Of a stretch of 64,000 nucleotides of DNA, positions 45,301 through 57,983 are shown piece by piece. The notes beneath the pieces were generated by a model that was given only the letters and a program-made list of their open reading frames with translations, was not told where the DNA came from and ran no database searches. The first letter of the stretch is position 1. Each line of letters starts with the position of its first letter. A program made the translations under genes and the position numbers. Source of the DNA: Bemisia tabaci (Eukaryota > Arthropoda > Insecta > Hemiptera > Aleyrodidae); the NCBI RefSeq assembly GCF_918797505.1, contig NC_092799.1:28334382-28398381 (forward strand), read 5' to 3'.

Positions 45301-48300
45301 TTTCTTAATCAAAAAATAATTTATATCCCTTTAAAGTGGGAGGCTTACGAAAAGCTGGACTTGTATCCCTTTTCCCTCATACTGAGACCCAAAGACGCAA
45401 GCCTCGATCCCTCTCCCCTGTAAATGGCTTATGCTTACGTCATACTGGACCGCCGCCTGGGCGGCGGCATTGCTGTTAAATGAAGAAATATCCACAATAA
45501 TCCCGTTGGATCGTCTTTGAATTCTCCTTCAGATAAGGAGCCGTCCCTAAATTAGGTACGTAACGCTCTTCTACGTTAGTTTTTTTTACGTGGGAAAAGA
45601 CAAAGAAAGGGACCTAAGTATGTCACAAAATCGTTACAATGGGAGTAGGGCTCAAAAATGCCGAAATATGCGTTACGTATTTTAGGGATGGTCTCTAACT
45701 GAAGGTATGAATACGGAAACCAAGATAACTCCTCCTCTTGAACTTTAATTCTTTTTTTTTTGTTTTTTCTGAAAAGCTTCCTATACTTTACCGCGCTTCC
45801 CTTATCGCAGGTCCTTTCAGACCAACAGCAGTGGCGTAGCGTGCTTTGCGATGTATCGATTGAAATGCCGTTCAAACCTAAGAAAGAAGATCGATTATTA
45901 GGACGTACTTAACGAAAACCATAATTGGTTCCAGGAAATTTCGTCGACGTGATTTTTTGTCCGCGCACCTGTTTTGTCCAGTATTTTACGTCCACATGTA
46001 AAATAAGAAACAGTGACTTGGGTCAAGCATTATATTTTAGTCTGTGTGTATGTAAAATCATATTGACACTATCGAAATGAGAAAATTGAGAGAGAAGGAG
46101 GTGTTGTTATGGTGACTCATTATTTAAATGAAATGTTACTTTCCTCTTTTGATTCATATTTTCAAATTGTCATTGGTGGATATTGGGTTTGATTTCCATC
46201 CTTAAAATTTTTGATATGAAGTAACTTTATATACACTTTTTGTCATGGGAACGGAGTTCCCCATGATATTACAATTCGCTTTCAGCGAGTTTTTTTCCAA
46301 CTTGAGATGTCGTATCTGACTGGTAAATCTGCGCAGATCCACGAAGTTCCGTTTTTAGGCAAATTCTTTTTTTTGGGAGGTTCTGATTGGTTCTTTTTCG
46401 CCATCAGTTTTCTGTTCGTTGGTGCAAAAGATCGCCTACCTCGTTGCTCTTGAGAAGCCGCCATTATCCCACCTCAAATTTTACAAATAGAAATAAAGAA
46501 ATTATAACTATTGTGCAAGGTGGAAAACTGCTCTGGAGGACCCGTTACGGATATATGAGCCAAAATCGGAACTCGATTGATTGATTTATTCCATGAATAC
46601 AGAAATATTGCCTCAGCTTACTGCCGGGATGGCAAATGCCTGCTGATATGAACCTTGAGACACATGATAGCATAGGCAAACAATGTCTCACAGAGAAAGG
46701 CGCTTAGCTCATTTCTCCAGAAGCTACGAAGACGCGAATCGCCGAATCGCTCAAGGACAACTCTTGTGATAAGTCCCGCCCATCGTCCGAGTCTTTTAAA
46801 TGCTATTTTTTCCTCACCATTCGCCGATCTGTGATATCCTAGTCGACTGAGGCGCCCCATATTTTTGATAAGGTGCGGGCAATAGGTGATCGGGAGTTCG
46901 ATACCCGGCGATGGGAGATAATTTTTAATGGTTGTATTGAATGTTTTAGACCAATCATCAAAAAATAATTAATACTAGATGATAAATGTACGAACATTTT
47001 CTCGTGAGTTAATATGTTAAACAAAAATACTGGAATATACCTCCTTCATATAATCAGCCACATGTTCCCCCAAATTGATGACGTTATTTTCTTTTTTCAG
47101 TAAAGTTAATTTGCATTCAACGCTCGTAAGTTAAGCAAACAGTACCTATTGATACAAATAGAAAGACATGAAAATAGTATGCTAACATTTCAGTTGTTTT
47201 TTTTTTTTTATTTATTTTTTGTTTTTTTGTTTTTTCAATAAAACAAATTGACTGGGACTAGAATCATCGTATCTCTGAAGACAAAAGCTAAGTTTTTTGA
47301 TACAGAAATACTAATATATTCATCCTTTATATAATCAGGGAGATGTTGACCCAAATATTGATGTATATTTTCTCTGTTCGCCCAAATTAATGATGGTATT
47401 TTCTTTTTTCAATAAAATTAATTTACATTCCACGTTCTTAAAGCAATATTTTCTCCAAAATTCAGCAAAAAATAACAATTTATACCTACGCAAAAAGTAA
47501 ATAAATAAATAAAGCAATGACATGAAAGTAGTATAGGTAGTACACATCTAACATTTCGGTTACATCTATTTGAATGAAAAAAATGGCAACTTAGGAAGCA
47601 CATAGGTCACTTATCGACGGTGAAACTACCAAACCACGTATCTCGGTTTGCGACGTCGCAGACTTCCTGTCATACTTTATTTTTTAAATGAAAAGCTACT
47701 TAACGTCCAGTCTTGAAAATTTCCGTGATTTTTCCTCTTCGTGCGGAGAAAATTCTGTGAAAATTTCAAGGAATGATATGGATTTGGTCTACTTCAAAAA
47801 ATAAAATGTGAGCGGAGATTTTTAAACACCGCAAACGAGATACGTGGTTTGGTAGTTTCACCGTCGTTATGATGCGTATTCGGGCATATGCGTAGAGTAA
47901 AAATATCATACTTTACGCCGAAAAAACGAAACTGAAAGTTAAATGCGTTAACTTCCAAAAACCATACATAATCCAACGAAAATAAATAATTGGTAAATAA
48001 CAGCTTTCTTGTATGCAAAGAAAAAAAATTAAAAATGTTAAAAAAGAGATGTCGACACAAAATTACATAGCCCCTTCAATTCTGAAGATACTACAAACGA
48101 ACTGTACCTACCTTAAAATTTTCATATCCCAGAAGCAAAAGTTCCCATGACGAATATTGCTATCGCTAGCGATTGCAAAAACCAACTTGTTTCTTTTTTT
48201 AAATGAAAATATTACTTCATTTTAAAAACAGATACATTTTTAAAACGTGGCAAGTCCTTTCTAAGAGATAGCATCGATATTAATAACATTTAGCCGTAGT

Positions 48301-51300
48301 GTTGTTTAAAGAAACTGTACCAAAATGGCAAAAAGATGGAAAAAACTAAGAAGCACGCAATCATTGGTATTTTTACATCGACCTTTGAGAGTCAAATGTG
48401 GCCAATTTTGAGAGTTTGGTTGCGCGTGCACCACGCTGCAGCACAGTAAAAGTACAAAATATAAAAGAAAAATATAAGTACTTTGGAAGTCATTAAATTT
48501 GACACGGAACCACCTTAATATTTACAAAACACACATCATATTTTCCTTTACATATTTTTTTTCCATCGATTTAAATGAGAATAATCCACGCAGAGTGTAC
48601 GAACATTTCAAAATCACGAGTTGAAAAATGCTGACTCCGCGAGTTTAAATATTAGAGCCGAACCCAGAGCGAAGCGGCCTACAAACCTAAGTGGATACTT
48701 CACGCATTGCGCAAGGCTTGAAGTATCCACTTAGGTTTGTAGGCGTCAATGCACGTTGCGCGTCGACCGCCCTCTTGGCGCGCCGCGCCGCAGCGAGCCA
48801 CGGCGCCATAAGCAACTATTTCACAATAGAGGTGTTGCACAGTATCATACGAAATATTGAAGGCGCTCCAGCATGTTAAGGATGGCAGGCATCCTTTAAG
48901 AGTACGAAGCTTTCCTCGAAAAATAAATCAAGATACTGCGGCACGAAAAGAGAGCTGTAGTCCAAAAACTCAGTAAGTGATAGCATCCGTATTTAATGAC
49001 GTTTAGCATAATTTTTGAATGTCATTACAGAAAAAAAAGTGACTCGATTTAGGCAGAAACATCCTTGAGTATGCAGTCAAGAAGAGTTTATTTTAAATCA
49101 AGACGAAAGTAGCTGAATGAAAGTGGGTTTCTATTTGATGCGAGTGACTTTTCTTTTTATGTAAGCATATTTTCTTAAACAAACATTATTTTCTTTATTC
49201 ATTCATGAGGAAATTCTCTCAGCGGTAAATTCGAGTTTAGATCTGCTTGAATCAAGTCACTTTTTCCTCTTATGAAGTTCTGAAATCATGCTAAACGTTC
49301 TTGAATATTGATACTAGGACTTACATGTAGACTTATTAACTTTGGATCTCAATTGGTAAGTGGACCAAAACTCTCCTGCCGAAAAAACGCGTGGACGTAA
49401 ATTGCTAGAAAAACAGGTGCGTGGACAAAAAATTGTTGTCAAATGTCCTATAACCCCGTAATTATTGATTCTTCGCCATAACTTCAAATGGGTACAGGAT
49501 GATTTCAATGGATGCCTCAATGTCGATAGTCAATTATCACGCATCGCCACTGACAAACAGGACCCCACAGACCACAGTTTAAAAGCTATTGGACTTTTCA
49601 TTATTTCTGTTTTCAATTTGTCAGGCTTGAATATGTCTTTCATCTCCGGCATCTATGGATCTTCCATTGGTTTCACATTACAGATTGGAGAGGGTGTTAA
49701 GAGACTCGTTCCACTGTCTGGAGTTTTTGCCGGCTGCGGAGAAGTCTCAGGTATTTGTTCAAAATTAATCTGAGATTTTTTAACTTTTAACTAATCTACG
49801 GTTTTACGTCATGGAGTGAGTAGATTTTTCAAATCAAACTGTATAATGTTTTGAAGTTCAATAGAATACTTAAGATTTTTATTACATCAAAGAGCAACCA
49901 GACAAACGTGCGAGTGAGCGAAGGTCATACAATGCACCAGAAGTAAGCAAATACTTTTGAATTTGCACTTGCAATCTGGGAAAAAAACGTTTAAATGAAA
50001 TTGTTTATTTATAGACCGAGAGCTCATGACGATTCGTTCAACCGGAATAATATAAATTTGCCACCCACCTCATTCGAAGCGGATTTTGGTGTGTTAAAAG
50101 AAATGGGCGGTCTGGCAGGTCAAACCGGTTGCATTAAGAAAGTTTTAGGCCCCTAAAAAGCCCAAAATTGCTCGGATTTTGACCGGAAACATATACACTT
50201 GAAATTGGGCTCATTTAACGCGGAAAACCTTCCTGATTAAGGATCAGTCGGTCTGGCAGCCGAAATCGGTTGCTTAAGGGCCGCCAGACCGGTTCAAAGT
50301 TGGAAAAAAAGTGCTCAAATTTCAACCGGAAACATATACATTTGATATTGGGCTCATTTAACGCGGAAAACCTTCCTGATTAAGGATCAGTCGGTCTGGC
50401 AGCTGAAATTGGTTGCTTAAGGGCCGCCAGACCGAACTTTCTCCGGAAATTCTTGATTAATTATATATATAAGGTGGCCCAGACCTACTATTCCAGGCCT
50501 TTTTTCAAGGAAAACTGGTTTTGATGTTTTGAAAATGGTCAGTGGAATAGGGAATGGACCAAAAAGAATCCAAATTTCATATATTCAGGACCCCTCACGA
50601 CTCTTTAGGGGGTATTTTTGGGGGGCCCCCCTTGTAACTAAAAATTGCGTTGAAAAACGTGGTCATTTAAGTTCAATGAGAATGGAGTCCACGCAAAAGT
50701 TCAATAAGTATGGAGTAAAAGAATATTCCGTCTCTCAATTTTCAATCAAATTAAAGACCCTCCAAAGAGAGGGGGGGGGGGGGCTGCGGCTGGTGTTACC
50801 GTGCTTGAGCTCCCCACGATGAACACCAGTTTTCTTTCAAATGAACCAACATCCCTGGAAAAGCTGCAATTCTGAGCTATTTTAGGGCAACTTTTCATGA
50901 AAAACACGATATTTTAGGTTTAAAAGACCTAAGAGGACTCCCCAAGGTCATGCGGGGAAAGGGCGCACTGCGCAAGCCCCGTTTGTCCTCTCCATGTCAA
51001 AAGCCTAACCTTAACTGTTCAATAGAAACACGCATGTTGAGGTTTAAGATTCCCAAAGGGCTTCCCACAGTAGGATGTGTCTTTTTCGCAAAAGTTTCAA
51101 ATAGTCCCGCTCCACCGGGTTTTTCTGGTGATGCCTGGCATTAGGATCGCCTACTAAAAATTGGAACTTGATTGGACAATTTTTGGACCTACTGATACAC
51201 TTTAAATGCAAATTTGGATCCGTAGGTCCAAAGATTTAAAAAAAAAATAGATAAATAAATTAATAAACCAAAAAAAAACAAAACTAGCTGAGTGAAAAAC

Positions 51301-54300
51301 GTCGGTCATATGAACCAAATGTACGGTGTTCAATATCGGCCGTATTGTTCGGTGCTGTAGCCCTCCCGGTCCTGAGAACCGTATCCTCCGTTCATGCAAC
51401 CGAGCACCCACACCGAACAGAACTAACGAAAAAACTCGGTTGCATGAACTGAGGATGCGGTTCCCAGAACCAAGAGAGCGGTAACATGAACCGAAAAATA
51501 CTGCCGGTGAACACGGTCGTGTGAACACCGTTCACACGACTGAACTTTTTATCTCAGCTGGTTCTGTACCGGTATGGCGGTGAAAATTGACGAAAATGGG
51601 GAGTTCTTGCGATTTTTTCTCTCTTCTCCAATCTCCTCTTCTTAATCGGAACGACTACAAAGTATCTTATTATATTTTCCTAAGTTTAAAATAAAGCGAA
51701 AAATCGAAAACAAACTTGGGTTGTATTTAATTGTGGGTTTATGTTCCTCTCATGATACTATTAAGTCGACCTAATGGTCTGTATGACCAGCCTGAGATGA
51801 CGTCCCTGCAGTAGGGTATGGCTCTTATCTAACGACAGCAGGGTGAATAATGGAATTTCTTAAGCAGCATCCCCTGGATCGGTATTATTTAATGTGAAAG
51901 ACTGTAAAAAAATTGGAGTCCCTCACAGCAAGGTCACATGATGCCGCAAACGGGGGAAAGTTCTCGCGCTTTAATTTGAGGAACCCGCATTCTTACGGTC
52001 TTCGCCGATTGGACAAGTGTTTACGTGGAAGCTGTAGATACTATCGACACCCATTATTTTTCATCATTTAACTCCGGTGCAGAGTAAAATATTTTAAGAT
52101 ACTCGTATCTGGTCTTAAATGATTACCTACCTCTCGAACGGCGGGATGAAATGACCTCAAAAACCGGATTTTAACAGCAGACATCCATTTTTTCGAAGTT
52201 TGCCCTCCCTATTGGCAAATTGAAAGTCTGAAGAAACATCATGGTCTTACACGTGTCACTAATTTTTGCGTAACTTAAAAATATTGAAACAGATTTGGTC
52301 TCGGAATAGCATTTGAGGAGGGTTCCGGAAAAAAGGCCCATGGGCGTATGGGCCCTTTTTCCGGAGAACGCATTAATGGATTGCCCGTACCCTAAACTAT
52401 ATGTGCTTAAAGTTTCGTATCGATTCGCCAATTTTTCAAGCCACACGACCATTTTTCCGGGCGCGGGATTTCCACTGAATACTTCTATGAGCGGGGTATC
52501 ATCGTGATCTAGAAGATGACGCGAGACCCGAGCAGCCCCGGCCAGCAGATAGCGATCCGACTGATAACAGCCCCTCTTTATACATCGAATGCACTGATCA
52601 CTAGCTGCAATCAGTAAATGCAGATTTCCGTGTTAATCAAGATGTCAACAGTGGCACCTACAAATAATAACACGCAGAATAATATTAATAATATTAGTGT
52701 GTGTCAGAGGATTTTTCTTTCTTTTTCGCGAAGTTAGTTCGTGTTGTTCGTCTACATTCGTTGATGATATTTTCGCAATGTCCGCGAGTGGTAGTAACAT
52801 TGTAAATAATGATAGATTAAAGCGTCATAAAAGTAAAAAAATAAACAGGTAAACACAGGTAACAGGTAAAAAACAAACAGAGTAAAGGCATCTGCCAAAT
52901 TAAAAAGACTGCATGGTCACGTCTACCAAACTTCATCCGGTAAAACCATCTCCGGGAAAATTTTCAAGTCAATGACAGAATGTTGTGGTGGGAAGTGCTT
53001 CAGTTTTCAGACCACCAAAGATGTCATTTATTTATTTTATGTTATTAAGAAGAGACGATACGTTTTCTTTTTGTTTCAATTGTGCTTTTAACTAGTTTAG
53101 TCACAAGAACCGATTACTGTCAGTGGATCTCCGGAAAAAGGGCCCATAATCGAATTTTTTTAAAAATTCCTCTCGCAGTCCAATTATGCTTTGTAACTTT
53201 TGCCAATCTCTGATTTCATTCTAGGATGTATGAATCCTTGTATGAAACATTCATTTTGAATTTTGGAGTCTCTTCGCGGTCAAAACACAGTAATGAAAAC
53301 TTAATTGACGTTTTTCTCACAACGCGATTTTTCGGTATGGGCCCTTTTTCCGGAACCCTCCTCAATTGCCCTCTCACGCGGTGGGCTGAGGCACACCTAA
53401 AATGCAATTGCCGCACTTAATACCACAAGAGTTGTCCTTAGTGTAAAACTTGTTTTACATAATATAGAACAGAGTAGGAGCATGATTTTATCATAATCTT
53501 TATCTCTTTAAGATAATACTTTTTATCAAAAAAGATGAGTTTACGGAAAGATTTGACACAATATCCTCCCCTGAGAGGATCTTCCTCTCTCATCTTATGA
53601 GACATATTTAACACGTAAATACCAATGATACCAGCCCGTATGCTAGAGACTTTTGCTGCGGATTCACGTTAATAGAAAAAATAAACAGAACAAGCTGAAA
53701 AGCCTACAACGACCGATAAACTAACAATGGTTAATGCTGTTTTTAGTGCAGAAATTGCGTTTTAAGTGTACCGGTAGGTCCAAAAATTGTCCAATCAAGT
53801 TCCAATTTTTAGTAGGCGATCCTAATGCCAGGCATCACCAGGAAAACCCGGTGGAGCGGGACTATTTGAAACTTTTGCGAAAAAGACACATCCTACTGTG
53901 GGAAGCCCTTTGGGAATCTTAAACCTCAACATGCGTGTTTCTATTGAACAGTTAAGGTTAGGCTTTTGACATGGAGAGGACAAACGGGGCTTGCGCAGTG
54001 CGCCCTTTCCCCGCATGACCTTGGGGAGTCCTCTTAGGTCTTTTAAACCTAAAATATCGTGTTTTTCATGAAAAGTTGCCCTAAAATAGCTCAGAATTGC
54101 AGCTTTTCCAGGGATGTTGGTTCATTTGAAAGAAAACTGGTGTTCATCGTGGGGAGCTCAAGCACGGTAACACCAGCCGCAGCCCCCCCCCCCCCCTCTC
54201 TTTGGAGGGTCTTTAATTTGATTGAAAATTGAGAGACGGAATATTCTTTTACTCCATACTTATTGAACTTTTGCGTGGACTCCATTCTCATTGAACTTAA

Positions 54301-57300
54301 ATGACCACGTTTTTCAACGCAATTTTTAGTTACAAGGGGGGCCCCCCAAAAATACCCCCTAAAGAGTCGTGAGGGGTCCTGAATATATGAAATTTGGATT
54401 CTTTTTGGTCCATTCCCTATTCCACTGACCATTTTCAAAACATCAAAACCAGTTTTCCTTGAAAAAAGGCCTGGAATAGTAGGTCTGGGCCACCTTATAT
54501 ATATAATTAATCAAGAATTTCCGGAGAAAGTTCGGTCTGGCGGCCCTTAAGCAACCAATTTCAGCTGCCAGACCGACTGATCCTTAATCAGGAAGGTTTT
54601 CCGCGTTAAATGAGCCCAATATCAAATGTATATGTTTCCGGTTGAAATTTGAGCACTTTTTTTCCAACTTTGAACCGGTCTGGCGGCCCTTAAGCAACCG
54701 ATTTCGGCTGCCAGACCGACTGATCCTTAATCAGGAAGGTTTTCCGCGTTAAATGAGCCCAATTTCAAGTGTATATGTTTCCGGTCAAAATCCGAGCAAT
54801 TTTTGGGCTTTTTAGGGGCCTAAAACTTTCTTAATGCAACCGGTTTGACCTGCCAGACCGCCCATTTCTTTTAACACACCAAAATCCGCTTCGAATGAGG
54901 TGGGTGGCAAATTTATATTATTCCGGTTGAACGAATAGTCATGAGCTCTCGGTCTATTAAGACTGACTTTGGAAGCTGGATTCGTATGTATTTTTTATCA
55001 AGTATTACAGTTATTGATTTTTCCTTCTAATTTTGGTTATTATTATCACTTAAAGAAGTAAATGGTAAAAAATGAAGGCTTCCAGTTGACCACGTATGTA
55101 TACGTAATACTGAGGCATTACAAAATTCACATTTTTTGAAAAGTAACCTCAATCCACAGAGACATAACATCGCACAGTGGATCCAGTCAATGAGAAAGGT
55201 CGGACCAAAATTTGAAAACTTAAGACGCTTTCAACTCCGTTCACACCAAATTTCGAGGTTCTAAAACTGGTTCCATTGGTTTCCTTGTAAAATTTCCTTT
55301 GGAAAGCATCCCTTGAACTGTAAAATATCACGAAATAAACATAAAATTTGCAGTTTTAGTTTTAAAATTCATGTCCGGCCTCTCCGATTGATTCGGTCCA
55401 CTGTGCGTCGCTCCTCTAGCGTAACGACGCACACTGGACCGAGTCAATAGGTGAGATCGGACAAAATCTGGAAACCTTGGAAGCTAATATTTACAAAAAT
55501 ATGAAACATAAAAAGTTGGAAAAGCGTTCTAATGGGTTTTTCGTAGAATTTTCTTTCAAAAACACCCCTTCAAACAGAGGTCGTGACGAAATAAACATAC
55601 AAATTTGAAATTTTAGCAAAAAAATTCATATCCGATCTCTTCTATTAGCTCGTCCCACTTTGCGGCGTACTCGATTTCCGGATGAGCCCCAGGAAGCATG
55701 AATTCATATGTAAAACAGGGCTCACGAGGAAATTGAGATACGTCCTTGTGCCAGAGGAGCGAGGATAATTGGATACATTTATCCTAAAAGGTACTATGTG
55801 CATAGGGATTGCTTGCAACATAGTTCCTTTTAGCATAAACACGTCCAATTCTCAGTGAAGTGATTTCTATGGAGTTCAACGGAGAGATCAAATTTTAAGA
55901 TTTCTGCGAAAAACCCTCCTCAGTGTCCTAAAGAATGATATGTGAGTGGATTGGATGATTGTTTTTTTCTTAACAACGTTTTCTGAACCGCAATCTAACT
56001 ATAAACCATGTTTCATGTGAAATTTTTTAAAATTTTCGCTCCGAAAGGTTTGTAACGTAATCCTTTACGCTTTGGCCGGGGTATGGCATGAAACGTAAGA
56101 AAGAAATGAAAGATCGGAAATTTCACGAGGCTGTGAAGTATCTCATATTTTCCAAGGCCTCGAGTATGCAACTCGCACTCAAACACACAGAAATAGAAGA
56201 AAGACACAGTTTTTACATTTTGCGAAACATGAAAAGAAACCGGTATTTTTCAATATCTTTCATAAATTTCATGAAACATTTCCCGGGAAATTTCAAGATT
56301 TTATTTTTCATGAAATTTTGCAATCCTGGCTCAATTATGAATAACCGAATAGCTCTGACATTTCATTAATGAAGGACCCTCTTCTCTTGCTCAACCACAT
56401 TTAGACTAATTTTTGTATGAATGATGCATTATATTTCTCAGATAAGTAATTAAAATCGTTTAGGGTTACACTAAAGTCATCAGGATAATGCAGATGTTAA
56501 ACAACCATTGTCTAATTAATAATCCATTGTCTCTTTTCCAGGTGGGATATTGGGAAGAATTTTTGGAAAAGTAAATGTATTTCGGATCAATGTATTTTTT
56601 GTTGCTGCTGTGATTCTCAACTGTATCTGTTATTTGATGATATTTTTAAGTTTACCTGCTGTTGCAAACTTTGGGAACACATACGAAAAAGCTTTCATTG
56701 GACCACGGTGAGTATTTTTGAAAGGGTTTTTCTCATTTAAATGGTGCGCATTTTTTTCCCCCTGTAGACAGCAGTAGTTATTTTTATATGAGAAATTGAA
56801 TTCTGAAGCCTGTGCGAAGCAAACGACTCACGTATAAACGATAAATCTTTCAAATTTTCAGACCCTGGCTCTTGTTACTGGTGGCTTACTTCCTTGGAGT
56901 AGGTGACAGTTTGCTTAACATTCAGATGTTGACTTTAGTAGGGTCTCTATATCCTCACGATAGTGCTCCTGCCTTCGGTGTCTTCAAGATTTCACGAGTA
57001 AGTTCCAGAGTCAAATTCTTCTCAAAAAGATCAATTTTAAGGTACCTACCATCTCGGTTATTTTTTCGGAAAAATATTTTGCCCCTGCAAATTATTCATG
57101 TGGCCGAGGAAATTATATCTTTTAAGAAATGTATATAGTTATTAGTATTTTGTATTTCCATCCTCTCTTATAGTACATTTGACATTCAAGTCATCGATCA
57201 ACTCAATTATATGATTTTGAAATTTTGGGATCGTGCACATTTGAAGCGTACGTGATAGTAAGCAGGAAAAAAATGTTTGACTTTTACTAATAGAATGAGG

Positions 57301-57983
57301 CAAAGAGCGTCGGATACCTAGAGCTGTTCGCGTCACTACTCGAAGTATTTGAAATATGTCTCTAGAAAACTTTCAAATATATGTGGAAAAGAACTTGAAC
57401 GTTCAAATTTTCATTCGTGTTTATTTCTTTTATAGAGAATTGAACTTGATTCTATATATACGACTTTGAAGTACAATTCTTCGTAATCTATTGATAAATC
57501 CTACTAGTTTTGGGTCATTATGCTGCTCAGTCTTTTTTGGTTTAAGAAATAAAACATGAAAAAAATAGGCAATGTGAAATGTAATCGGACTCCTTTTGAT
57601 AAAACCATCCAAGTAAAAATGCAGAGAAAAATAACACTAAAATATTGGCCCAAATAATTTAGTAACAGAATGGTAGGTTAGTGCTGTATCCCTAAAATCC
57701 AAAACGGACATCAATTCCAAAATTATCAAAAGTTAGAATCAGAGTAGAAGAGCTGAAAATTCGACAAGACGAACCCTTCAAATATTTTCCTCTCGGTTTA
57801 ATTACAAAACGATTATTATTAATATTTCAGAGTGTCTTCACCGCCGCTAGTTACTACTATAGCCGCTACTTACCCCTGCCAACTCAACTGCTGATTTTGA
57901 CGATTTTTGGAGCCATGGGTATGATTACATTCAATGTAATGAACGTCACCCATGAACGGAGAAAAGTAGCGGACAAATGTTGA
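39373..57983 (+). CDS. MFSD11-like (UNC93 family) transporter, gene C, 8 exons
   Basis: Exons: 39373-39459, 39862-40031, 42956-43132, 44686-44945, 49625-49750, 56542-56707, 56862-56997, 57831-57983. The spliced frame is again 1275 nt (424 residues) with no stop or shift, so the gene looks intact despite about 10 kb of transposon DNA in introns 2, 4 and 5. I count 35 amino-acid differences from gene B (about 92% identity). They are spread unevenly: none in exon 2, but 14 in exon 4, which covers helices 5-6 and the central loop (KSNADTPLQALKR). Asp-Ala-Asn in exon 6 of B is Val-Ala-Asn here, and the last residue pair of that exon changes EPR to GPR. The position equivalent to B's AATAAA reads AATAGA (about 58124), so another poly(A) site may be used. 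Confidence 0.88.
40580..40735. mobile_element. Palindromic MITE, AGCATAAATACGTCCAATTG family
   Basis: The counterpart of the copy at 29527-29700 in gene B, at the same intron 2 position. The arms around ATAGGGTTTTGCGTGC pair well. Confidence 0.65.
41054..42883. mobile_element. 1.83-kb foldback element in gene C intron 2
   Basis: The element begins CAGGGTTATTCAAAAGTTAC and ends with the complement, flanked by TA on each side. The arms 41054-41884 and 42042-42883 are nearly identical inverted copies, with a loop of about 157 bp that partly repeats arm sequence. Gene B has the unfilled site (AATCAACATATTTTTCC) in the same intron, which fixes the ends and the TA target duplication. TA targets are typical of Tc1/mariner-type elements. 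Each arm keeps a 159-codon open frame (41228-41707 on -, 42228-42707 on +) of unknown meaning. Confidence 0.9.
47615..47866. mobile_element. CGACGG-family MITE, intact copy 3
   Basis: 252 bp, flanked by TTAT on both sides and almost identical to the copy at 27439. It is nested in the 3.53-kb element. Confidence 0.85.
48661..48850. repeat. Short inverted repeat with CTTAGGTTTGTAGG arms
   Basis: CCTACAAACCTAAGTGGATA and its complement lie back to back (about 48680-48740) around CGCATTGCGCAAGG. A CGCGCCGCGCCGC-rich segment follows. It resembles the CTTCACGCATTGCG text of the hAT-like elements. Confidence 0.45.
51286..51559. mobile_element. MITE in the loop of the 4.95-kb element
   Basis: AGCTGAGTGAAAAACGTCGG at the left and ACTTTTTATCTCAGCT at the right are inverted. 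The interior pairs around GGTTGCATGAAC and GTTCATGCAACC. Confidence 0.6.
52313..53366. mobile_element. Nested TIR element with coding remnant
   Basis: The outer TIRs share GAGGAGGGTTCCGGAAAAA and a GGCCCAT segment (52313-52341 against 53338-53366). A second, inner inverted pair (ATGGGCCCTTTTTCCGG at about 52347, complement at about 53129) lies just inside. Between them is a short coding-like segment (52778-53091). I take it as a decayed DNA transposon. Confidence 0.55.
52778..53091 (+). pseudogene. N-terminal remnant of a transposon protein
   Basis: ATG at 52778 opens a 24-codon frame ending in KRHKSKKINR. After about 30 bp of AGGTAA-rich text a second frame carries KRLHGHVYQTSSGK and TECCGGKC, closed by TAA at 53089-53091. 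The pattern of basic residues, Gly-x-x-Tyr, Ser-Gly-Lys and a Cys-Cys-x-x-x-Cys knuckle resembles the start of uncharacterised insect transposon proteins. The gap is too short for a normal intron, so it looks broken. Identification is tentative. Confidence 0.35.
55767..55857. repeat. Short palindromic MITE in gene C intron 5
   Basis: Counterpart of 34434-34514 in gene B, with arms ATTGGATACATTTATCC and CACGTCCAATT around AGGGATTGCTTGC. Confidence 0.6.

Larger units (their letters stand above)
45927..49455. mobile_element. 3.53-kb TIR element in gene C intron 4
   Basis: TIRs of about 70 bp (left GGTTCCAGGAAATTT, right complement GGTTATAGGACATTT; both continue into TTTTTTGTCC and GCACCTGTTTT). 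Flanks CCATAATT and CCGTAATT (7 of 8) are an 8-bp target duplication. The unfilled site is seen in gene B's MITE at 33234-33420. The interior carries a nested CGACGG MITE (47615-47866). There is no recognisable transposase, only small frames, so I take it as non-autonomous. The superfamily is uncertain; 8-bp targets fit hAT or P. Confidence 0.75.
45829..49552. mobile_element. hAT-like palindromic MITE in gene C intron 4, interrupted
   Basis: The left end CAGTGGCGTAGCGTG is preceded by ACCAACAG. The right end CATCGCCACTG is followed by ACAAACAG. It is orthologous to 33234-33420 in gene B. The 3.53-kb element at 45927-49455 splits it. Confidence 0.8.
50012..54956. mobile_element. 4.95-kb element with 1.2-kb inverted arms
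   Basis: The arms 50012-51212 and 53755-54956 are inverted and nearly identical. Ends are TAGACCGAGAGCTCATGAC and complement, with TTA on each side. The paralogous intron 5 of gene B is uninterrupted at this point. The loop (51213-53754) carries a nested MITE (51286-51559) and a nested TIR element (52313-53366). A 3-bp TTA target is typical of PIF/Harbinger, but no matching transposase is seen. In the arms, GGTCTGGCAGCCGAAAT-type segments repeat in tandem (about 50250 and 50390). Confidence 0.85.

Noticed and set aside
46282..46464. 60-codon minus-strand ATG frame inside the 3.53-kb element
   Set aside because: Too short and without motifs; could be a first exon of an element gene, but nothing follows it.
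46618..46918. Possible tRNA-derived SINE (GGGAGTTCGATACCCGG resembles a B box near 46888)
   Set aside because: No convincing A box or poly(A)/short tail, and only one copy in the window.
50529..51144. Open frames in the arms of the 4.95-kb element (mirrored at 53822-54438)
   Set aside because: They recur only because the arms are inverted copies; no protein motif is visible.
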